35,715 nt of DNA, taken from assembly GCA_913063365.1 (NCBI GenBank), contig CAJXYC010000002.1, positions 1-35,715 of the forward strand, read 5' to 3'. Below the pieces are notes generated by a model that was not told the DNA's origin, made no database searches, and saw only the letters and a program-made list of their open reading frames with translations. This document shows, piece after piece, positions 8,505-14,633 of this stretch (positions are counted from its first letter, which is position 1; every line of letters starts with the position of its first letter). This stretch comes from an uncultured Cellulomonadaceae bacterium (lineage in GTDB: Bacteria; Actinomycetota; Actinomycetes; Actinomycetales; Microbacteriaceae). The position numbers were made by a program, and so were the translations under genes.

Positions 8505-9776
8505 ATGCGCTACCGGCTTGCCCTCGCCGTTGGTCGGTTGATCCGCCGGCTGGCCCGGGCACGAGGTGGTGGCTCGGCGTTTCCGGGTCTCGTCGCCCTG
8601 CGCATCGATCCGCTCTTTTTGGAGCACTCGATTGGGCAGCTTCCTGGGGGAGTGATGTTCGTGACCGGCTCCAACGGGAAATCGACGACGACGTCGATGA
8701 TCGCCGCGATTCTGCGAGAGCACGGGAAAAAAGTGTTCACGAATCCAGCGGGGAGCAATCTTCCGCAGGGTCTTGCCTCAGCGGTGTTGGCCGATGCCGA
8801 CCGGCAGGGACGACTCCCTGCAGACCTGGCTGTGCTAGAGGTCGATGAGGCGTATGGTCCTCAGATTGCACGACACATCCCACCCGCTCATTTAGTGGTG
8901 ACCAATTTGCAGTTGGATCAACTCAATCGATTTGGCGAGCCGGAGCGGGTGTGGCAGATGATGAGGGACGTTGCCGAGCGCACGTCGGCGACCTTGCTCG
9001 TCAACCAACGAGAACCAGCACTCGTTGCCCTAGGCGAGGGACTCGAGGTTCGAGTCGACACGGTGGATGTTGCACAGTCGCTGGTGGATCAGTCCGGGGA
9101 TTCGCTTGGCGCGGCAGAGCTATTCGACGAGCGCTCCACCGCCACCGCCAGCGGGGCGCCACTTGTCACTCTGGAATCCCGGGGAACACGCAGCGCCATC
9201 GTCTCGGATGATTCGTCTCGCCACGAGATTTCCCTGCCGGACGAGGGCCTCCACTGGGCAATTGATGCGACCGTTGCTCTTGGAGCATCTCGGATTCTCC
9301 TCGGCGAGCAATGGTCGTGGGATGCGGCAGTACAGGCGTTTGCGTCCTTGCCCGTGGTCTACGGCCGCGGCGAGACAGTCCAGTGGAAGGGCGTCGATAT
9401 CACCCTGTTGATGCAGAAAAACCTTCCGAGCATGAGAGCAAACCTCTCCACTGTGAAGACCCAGCCGGAGAGAGTCTGGGTGGCCGTTGACGAGGGAACT
9501 CCTGATCCCTCGTGGATCTTTGACCTGGATTTGGGGCCACTAAAGAGAATCGACGTGCTCTCAGGCACCAAGGCCCATCAGTGGGCCATGTTCTTGGCCT
9601 ACCGAGGGGTCGCAGTGGGAGCAGTCATTGACGACACTGCTCAGGCCATGGATTACTTCTCTCAGGCAGGCACTGCCCCAGTCACAGCCATCGTCAACTA
9701 CGAGCAAATGATGGCGGTAAGACGGCTGGCGGGACGGAAAGACCTGGAGGCCCGGGTGGAAAGTGGGACGTCGTGA
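8505..9776 (+). CDS. murT: MurT-like Mur ligase (lipid II D-Glu modifying), zinc ribbon lost
   Basis: MurT is the ATP-dependent subunit of the MurT-GatD lipid II isoglutaminyl synthase. Seen here: the Mur ligase P-loop TGSNGKSTTT (about residues 54-63), LEVDEAY (111-117), the family segment NLQLDQLNRFGE (134-145, usually NLFRDQLDRYGE), a YGRGE motif near 286, an LLMQKN motif near 301, and the C-terminal DUF1727 signature DPSWIFD (334-340). The ligase core is therefore recognisable. However, the 423 residues contain no cysteine, so the four-cysteine zinc ribbon known from Staphylococcus and Streptococcus MurT is absent, and its region (about 180-235) is unlike the canonical one. It lies 7 bases after rpoD, and its stop overlaps the gatD start (GTGA). 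Given the state of GatD, the amine donor may not be glutamine-derived ammonia. Confidence 0.9.
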   Translation: MRYRLALAVGRLIRRLARARGGGSAFPGLVALRIDPLFLEHSIGQLPGGVMFVTGSNGKSTTTSMIAAILREHGKKVFTNPAGSNLPQGLASAVLADADRQGRLPADLAVLEVDEAYGPQIARHIPPAHLVVTNLQLDQLNRFGEPERVWQMMRDVAERTSATLLVNQREPALVALGEGLEVRVDTVDVAQSLVDQSGDSLGAAELFDERSTATASGAPLVTLESRGTRSAIVSDDSSRHEISLPDEGLHWAIDATVALGASRILLGEQWSWDAAVQAFASLPVVYGRGETVQWKGVDITLLMQKNLPSMRANLSTVKTQPERVWVAVDEGTPDPSWIFDLDLGPLKRIDVLSGTKAHQWAMFLAYRGVAVGAVIDDTAQAMDYFSQAGTAPVTAIVNYEQMMAVRRLAGRKDLEARVESGTS

Positions 9777-10471
9777 CAACGCTCCGCATTGTGCGGCTAC
9801 TGCCGGACCTGCTCTCGATTAACGGGTCTCTGGGGAATGCAGAAATCCTCCAGGCTCGGGCCTCGTGGTGGGGCTGGAAGGTGACGGTCAAAGACGTCAC
9901 TGAGGGAGCCACATTCCCCACCTCTGCCGACATTGTTGTGATCGGCCATGGCACGTCCTCGGCGACAACCCGGGCGCTCGCCGCGCTCCACGCTTGGTCT
10001 CCGCACATCCGCTCGGTACACGACAAAGGAGCCGCGATTCTCGGCCTGGGGCTGGGCGGCGACCTTCTGGGCCAGTCCGTTGAGCTGCGTGACGAGAAGC
10101 TCGAGGGTCTCGGAATGACCCCACTCGATGCCGTGTTGCAGCACCATCACGTCTCCACCGAAGTGTGGGGCGTGGATAGCGAGGGCCGTGAAAGCGCTGG
10201 TTATCTGAATGACCTCACCCAGAGGCCGGCTAGTCCCACACCGCTTCTTACCCTTAGCTCTCCACCTTCGGTCTCCGGCGGTGAGGGTCACCACACCAAT
10301 CGGATCTGGGTGTCGGCGGTATCGGGACCACTGCTTGGCCTAAACCCCCATATCGCTGACGACATTCTCCGCTCCCGCGATTCGCTCCCGGAGCCAACCG
10401 AGCGGCATGCGGTGGCAGATGCTGCGGCTGCCAAGGCCAGGCAGGCTATTGCCGGGAGGCTTGGGGTTTAG
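9773..10471 (+). CDS. gatD: GatD-like class I glutamine amidotransferase fold, catalytic residues missing
   Basis: GatD normally hydrolyses glutamine and feeds ammonia to MurT. The fold is recognisable: residues 4-30 (LRIVRLLPDLL, then GN and QARA) match the GatD N-terminus; GLGM at 112-115 and SGPLLGLNPHIADDIL at 184-199 match later family blocks. The active site is not conserved. The nucleophile loop, usually ICGGYQxLG, reads LGLGLGGDLLG (90-100) with no Cys. The usual GGGxDREQ reads GHGTSSATT. The usual YLHGP reads AVSGP, so the catalytic His is a Ser. There is no cysteine in the whole 232-residue protein. The reading frame is intact and coupled to murT by a 4-base overlap, so it is maintained and is probably a non-catalytic partner. 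Its stop overlaps that of the convergent alr gene by 4 bases. Confidence 0.85.
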   Translation: MTTLRIVRLLPDLLSINGSLGNAEILQARASWWGWKVTVKDVTEGATFPTSADIVVIGHGTSSATTRALAALHAWSPHIRSVHDKGAAILGLGLGGDLLGQSVELRDEKLEGLGMTPLDAVLQHHHVSTEVWGVDSEGRESAGYLNDLTQRPASPTPLLTLSSPPSVSGGEGHHTNRIWVSAVSGPLLGLNPHIADDILRSRDSLPEPTERHAVADAAAAKARQAIAGRLGV

Positions 10472-11508
10472 TCAGCCCACGTCCGCGGGATGTTCGCGCT
10501 CAAGTGGACGAGAACTTCGTCACCGATGGTTCCGCACCAGGTGGCCCACTGTTCCACCGGGACGCCTCCTCGGCCCAGCACGCAGACGCTATCCCCGGGG
10601 GAGATGGATACTCCAGTCGGCCGTTCGATCACCATGTGATCCACCTCGACCCGTTTGACCGGACAGATGTTGCCAGACACCGACAGAGCCGCCTCCGCCA
10701 CGATCGGAGCGAGGAGTCCGTGACCAGAGCCCACGGCCAAGGTGACCGTATCTCCATCAACGCTCATGACAGGCGCATGGAGCTGGAGGACTGGGTGAAA
10801 GCCGAGGTCTTCAGCACTTCTGTTCGAGAGAGGGCTGACACCGTAGGCAAGAATTCCTAAACGCACCATGTCCAACCTGGCCTCCGGTGCATCCACCAGG
10901 GCGTGAGAGGCGGCCAAATGAAGCTGGTCAGGAGTGAGACCCGCTTCTCTCGCAGCGGTAGCGGCCTGCTGTAGCCGCTGGAGTGCCACGCGGGTGCTCT
11001 CTTCAGAGGTATCCGACAGGTGCGACCAGACGGCATGGACACGAAGTCTTCCTTGGCCTTCTAGCTCTGCAGCCTGGGTCACGAGTGCTGGCCACTGTTC
11101 CGCAGTGGCGCCATTTCGGTTAAGTCCGGTGTCCACTTTGAGGTGAACGATGGCGGGAGAGCTGGATGCGTGCCGGGCAATGTCAGCCAGCTGGCCGTCT
11201 GTCGAGACGCCCAAGTGAACCCCAGCGTTGACGGCCTCGGTGTAGTCCTGTCCCGGGGCAAAAAGCCAGGCCAGCAGCGGAGTATCGGGAGCGAGAGTTC
11301 TCGCTAAGACGGCTGTGTGGAGGTCCAGCACGGCCAGTGCGTCCACTTCTTCAGCGATTGCCGCGGGGGTGATCAGGTCCATTCCGTGGCCGTAAGCGTT
11401 TGATTTGACCGCCAGCATGAGGTCAGTGTCTGGCCCGCAGAGCTGGCGCGCCCTCTCGATGTTCTGCGAGAAGGCCTGCCTCGACAGTGTGATGGAGGGG
11501 CCTGTCAT
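10468..11508 (-). CDS. alr: Alanine racemase-like protein: PLP barrel intact, C-terminal domain degenerate
   Basis: This is a fold-type III PLP enzyme of the alanine racemase family, which would supply D-amino acids for peptidoglycan. The TIM barrel is complete: the PLP lysine is Lys35 in AVKSNAYGHG, followed by HLKVDTGLNRNG, a WSHLSD motif, and RLGILAYGVSPL near 235. The C-terminal beta domain is short. The segment that normally carries GExVSYG with the catalytic Tyr is missing, GYADG is replaced by GSGHG, and the usual MDQ is VDH. The length of 346 is slightly below normal. ATG at 11508 is chosen because it overlaps the upstream gene's TGA (ATGA) and fits the family start. It likely needs the upstream gene product to supply the tyrosine in a shared active site; this is inference. 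Confidence 0.85.
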   Translation of the reverse strand: MTGPSITLSRQAFSQNIERARQLCGPDTDLMLAVKSNAYGHGMDLITPAAIAEEVDALAVLDLHTAVLARTLAPDTPLLAWLFAPGQDYTEAVNAGVHLGVSTDGQLADIARHASSSPAIVHLKVDTGLNRNGATAEQWPALVTQAAELEGQGRLRVHAVWSHLSDTSEESTRVALQRLQQAATAAREAGLTPDQLHLAASHALVDAPEARLDMVRLGILAYGVSPLSNRSAEDLGFHPVLQLHAPVMSVDGDTVTLAVGSGHGLLAPIVAEAALSVSGNICPVKRVEVDHMVIERPTGVSISPGDSVCVLGRGGVPVEQWATWCGTIGDEVLVHLSANIPRTWAD

Positions 11509-12158
11509 TTGTTGTTTCCCATCCGCACCACGCGCGGACCAATTCCGGCACCGAGCAGCGTCACCGGGCGTCCAGACCACTCCGCCCATTCGTCAATCGA
11601 GACCGACCCGCCCCAGATCGTCACCTCATCGCCAATCGCAGGGGTGTGGGATCCGGCGTCGAGAATGAGTTGATCCATGGCAATGCGACCGGCGATGGGC
11701 AGGCGAATGCCCTGCCAGTCGACTTCCCCTCCCACGGGATCAAGCCTCGGCACGCCGTCAGCAAACCCGATCGCAACCAACGCCAGTGTGGTGCCAGTCT
11801 CGGTGCGATAAAGCCCTCCGTAGGACACGTCCTCGCCGGCAGGCACCGATTTCACATTCACCACCCGAGCCGACAGAACCTGTCCTCCCGCGCGGTGTGC
11901 ATCGACAACCCATTCGTCAGACCCGGAGTCCACGGCTGTCAGCCCCTTAATGCTCACCCCGTCGTCGAGACGGGCGTGTGAGAAACCAAGTGTGGCGGCA
12001 ATGGCACCTACTTTTTCAACGCCAAACCCGTATGCGTCTGCGCGCAGATCGAGTGGAGCGTCGTTGCCTCGGTCGGCAATGAGGCTCAGTGCCCGCTCAA
12101 GGGCAGAGGCTGGGTGTTCCACCCAGCGAAGGAGCTCTTTAGCTTGCGTCTGCGACAT
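11505..12158 (-). CDS. Alanine racemase C-terminal-domain protein with truncated barrel
   Basis: The 217 residues read like an alanine racemase with most of its barrel deleted. Residues 35-75 still match the first barrel strand and helix, but the PLP lysine motif KANAYGHG reads RADAYGFG, with Arg39 in place of lysine. From about residue 93 the protein matches the C-terminal beta domain closely: AGEDVSYG with the catalytic Tyr at about 113, IGFADG (130-135), AGRIAMDQ (156-163) and a final RVVRM. It cannot bind PLP as a Schiff base on its own. The ATG lies inside the end of the DUF7455 gene (20-base overlap), and its TGA overlaps the start of the downstream alr gene, so the two racemase genes are translationally coupled. 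It has no stop or frameshift inside, so it is a maintained gene and not decaying sequence. Confidence 0.85.
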   Translation of the reverse strand: MSQTQAKELLRWVEHPASALERALSLIADRGNDAPLDLRADAYGFGVEKVGAIAATLGFSHARLDDGVSIKGLTAVDSGSDEWVVDAHRAGGQVLSARVVNVKSVPAGEDVSYGGLYRTETGTTLALVAIGFADGVPRLDPVGGEVDWQGIRLPIAGRIAMDQLILDAGSHTPAIGDEVTIWGGSVSIDEWAEWSGRPVTLLGAGIGPRVVRMGNNK

Positions 12159-12372
12159 CGCGCAGGCGGTGGGTCTCGTCGTGCCAGACGAGCGCCGTGT
12201 CCGCGAGAGATTCGCGGTGCTTATCTGCGTGGTGTGCGCAGAAGAGAAGAGCACCGGAGGGCAGAGTGACTCGGACGTAGGCCTGAGCGCCGCAGCTGTC
12301 GCAGTGGTCGCCAAAACCGAGCGGAGTCTCGGCCTCGACGGAGCTGTCGATGGTGGCTGCTGTCTGAGTCAT
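12139..12372 (-). CDS. DUF7455 family small zinc-ribbon-like protein
   Basis: The 77-residue protein has a CDSC pair (Cys24, Cys27) and a CAHH motif (Cys45, His48) spaced as a small zinc-binding fold (CxxC...CxxH). This small protein is widespread next to parE in actinobacteria and its role is unknown. The ATG at 12372 is preceded by GAAGGGA on the minus strand. It is the first gene of a leftward unit continuing into the two racemase-like genes, and it diverges from parE. Confidence 0.85.
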   Translation of the reverse strand: MTQTAATIDSSVEAETPLGFGDHCDSCGAQAYVRVTLPSGALLFCAHHADKHRESLADTALVWHDETHRLRDVADAS

Positions 12373-12510
12373 ACGTGCATCCCTTCTCGAACGGTTATGA
12401 CATTCCACCACGCCCACACCGTCTTTTCCTGCAAGGAGGGTCCTGTTTCGCCCTACGCGTAGTTTTCCCCGAGTTCTGTGTGGCGCAGGTTCAGGCAGAC
12501 ATGGGTTGTC

Positions 12511-12516
12511 TATTCT
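12511..12516 (+). promoter_or_regulatory. Candidate -10 element of parE
   Basis: TATTCT lies about 40 bases upstream of the parE GTG. Transcription would start near 12523 and give a leader of about 35 bases with the Shine-Dalgarno GGGGGAAGG (12544-12552). No strong -35 is seen. The rest of the 185-base divergent region between DUF7455 and parE shows no clear operator. Confidence 0.3.
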
Positions 12517-12557
12517 CAGGTGTGGCTCACACGCGAGCTTTATGGGGGAAGGTGTCT

Positions 12558-14633
12558 GTGGCAGCGGATTCGTATTCAGCCAGGCACCTCTCGGTGTTGG
12601 AGGGCTTAGAAGCCGTTCGCAAACGCCCCGGAATGTATATCGGTTCGACCGACACCAGAGGGCTCATGCACTGCGTGTGGGAAATCATCGATAACGCCGT
12701 CGACGAAGCCATTGGGGGCTTTGGCGACGCCATCGACGTGGTGATCAGGACCGATGGCAGTGTGGAAATCATCGACCGCGGTAGGGGAGTGCCCGTCGAT
12801 GTGGAGCCCCGGACGGGACTAACAGGTGTCGAGCTCGTGTTCACCAAGCTCCACGCGGGGGGCAAATTCGGTAGCGACTCGTATCAGTCAAGCGGTGGGT
12901 TACACGGTGTCGGCGCGTCTGTCGTGAACGCATTAGCCTCCCGAGTCGATGTCGAAGTTGATCGCGACGGCGCCACCTGGGCCATGTCGTTTCGTCGCGG
13001 CGAACCCGGGGTGTTTAAAGACCCCGCAGACCCTGCTCCAGACGCCGAGTTTTCTCCCTTTGTGGACGGCAGCGAGCTGAAAAAAGTCGGGAAGGTCGCG
13101 AAGAAAACGACCGGCACCAGGGTGCGGTTCTGGCCAGATCCTCAAGTGTTTGGCGATGCCACCCTGTCTTCTGCCGACCTGTTGGATCGCGCGCGTCAGA
13201 CCGCGTTTCTGGTGCCCGGTCTCACGCTCACGATTCGCGACACTCGCGAGACTCCAGAGACCAGCGAATCCTTCCGTTACGACGGCGGGGCAACCGAGTT
13301 TGCCGAATACCTCGCACCAGACCCCGCGGTGGTCGGACCGTGGCGACTAAGCGGCAGTGGAACGTTTACCGAAACAGTGCCCGTGCTGCACGATGACGGG
13401 CATTTGGAGCCGGCTGAGGTCGAGCGGGAGATGGCTGTCGACGTCGTGGTCCAGTGGGGGACTGGATACGACACCGTGGTGAAGAGCTTCGTCAACATCA
13501 TTCAAACCCCCAAAGGCGGCTCACACCTCCAAGGTTTTGACCAGGCCCTGATGAAAACTCTCCGCGCAGAGGTGGAGAAGAATGCCAGGCGCCTCAAAGT
13601 CGGCAACGACAAGTTGGAAAAAGACGATGTCCTGGCCGGATTAACAGCTGTGGTGGCTGTCCGTGTTCCGGAGCCGCAATTCGAGGGCCAGACAAAGGAA
13701 GTGTTGGGGACCCCTGCGGCAAAAAGCATTGTCCAGGCCGTGGTGTCCGAAGGGCTTCGGGCCCGACTCCAGTCAGGGAAGCGAGACGATAAGGCGCAAT
13801 CGGCGATGCTGCTGGAAAAAATCGTCGCGGAGATGAAAACGCGGGTGTCTGCGCGGGCATTGAAAGAAACCCAACGTCGCAAGACAGCGCTCGAGAACTC
13901 CACTTTGCCGACCAAGTTGGTGGATTGTCGCAGCAAGGGAGTCGACGACACGGAGTTGTTCATTGTGGAGGGTGATTCGGCGCTTGGCACCGCGAAACTT
14001 GCGCGCGATTCGGAACACCAGGCCCTATTGCCCATCCGGGGAAAGATTCTGAACACCCAAAAGGCCAGCCTCCAGGACATGTTGAACAACCAAGAGTGCG
14101 CCGCGATCATTCAGGTGATTGGCGCGGGGTCTGGTCGCACTTTTGATCTGGAGCAGGCGCGCTACGGAAAAGTCATCATTATGAGCGACGCCGACGTCGA
14201 TGGTGCCCATATCCGGACGTTGCTGCTCACGTTGTTCTTCCGTTACATGCGGCCCCTGGTGGAGGAAGGGCGAGTGTTCGCCGCGGTCCCACCACTGCAT
14301 CGAATTGTGGTCAAACACCGTGGGAGTACCCCCAACGACGTCATCTACACCTACTCGGAAGCGGAGTTGAACGCCGTGATGGCTGACCTGGAGAAAAAAG
14401 GCTTGTCCTACGAAGACCCAATCCAGCGCTACAAGGGCCTTGGGGAGATGGACGCCGACCAGCTGGCAGAGACGACGATGTCGCCTGCCAAACGGATGCT
14501 CCGGCGGGTTCGAATGGCCGATGCCGAAGCGGCAACGGCGATGTTCGAGTTACTGATGGGCAATGAGGTCCAGCCGAGGCGAGAGTTCATTCAAGAACGT
14601 CCCTACGTCGACACCTCACGAATCGACGTTTAG
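12558..14633 (+). CDS. parE: DNA topoisomerase IV subunit B (type IIA, GyrB/ParE family)
   Basis: This is the ATPase and TOPRIM subunit of a type IIA topoisomerase, acting with ParC to relax and decatenate DNA. The GHKL ATPase is seen as RKRPGMYIG, EIIDNAVDEA (catalytic Glu), DRGRGVPVD and GLHGVGASVVNAL. The TOPRIM domain shows EGDSALGTAK and DADVDGAHIRTL. The C-terminal IQRYKGLGEMD motif is present. GTG at 12558 is chosen because GGGGGAAGG precedes it at good spacing and the protein then has 691 residues, the usual ParE length; an earlier in-frame ATG would add a tail unlike the family. ParE rather than GyrB is favoured by the neighbouring parC and the lack of recF or gyrA nearby. It overlaps parC tail to tail by 4 bases. 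Confidence 0.93.
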   Translation: MAADSYSARHLSVLEGLEAVRKRPGMYIGSTDTRGLMHCVWEIIDNAVDEAIGGFGDAIDVVIRTDGSVEIIDRGRGVPVDVEPRTGLTGVELVFTKLHAGGKFGSDSYQSSGGLHGVGASVVNALASRVDVEVDRDGATWAMSFRRGEPGVFKDPADPAPDAEFSPFVDGSELKKVGKVAKKTTGTRVRFWPDPQVFGDATLSSADLLDRARQTAFLVPGLTLTIRDTRETPETSESFRYDGGATEFAEYLAPDPAVVGPWRLSGSGTFTETVPVLHDDGHLEPAEVEREMAVDVVVQWGTGYDTVVKSFVNIIQTPKGGSHLQGFDQALMKTLRAEVEKNARRLKVGNDKLEKDDVLAGLTAVVAVRVPEPQFEGQTKEVLGTPAAKSIVQAVVSEGLRARLQSGKRDDKAQSAMLLEKIVAEMKTRVSARALKETQRRKTALENSTLPTKLVDCRSKGVDDTELFIVEGDSALGTAKLARDSEHQALLPIRGKILNTQKASLQDMLNNQECAAIIQVIGAGSGRTFDLEQARYGKVIIMSDADVDGAHIRTLLLTLFFRYMRPLVEEGRVFAAVPPLHRIVVKHRGSTPNDVIYTYSEAELNAVMADLEKKGLSYEDPIQRYKGLGEMDADQLAETTMSPAKRMLRRVRMADAEAATAMFELLMGNEVQPRREFIQERPYVDTSRIDV

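Noticed and set aside
11505-12158. The alanine-racemase fragment as a decaying pseudogene
   Set aside because: It has no internal stop or frameshift, keeps the key Tyr-domain motifs, and overlaps both neighbours by short coupled junctions, so it looks like a maintained gene.
12373-12390. Possible LexA (SOS) box near TCGAAC upstream of DUF7455
   Set aside because: Only one half-site (TCGAAC) is present; the expected GTTCGA partner four bases away is missing.
12375-12557. Upstream in-frame ATG at 12375 as the parE start
   Set aside because: It would add 61 residues with no family match, and the GTG at 12558 has a good Shine-Dalgarno and gives the normal ParE length.
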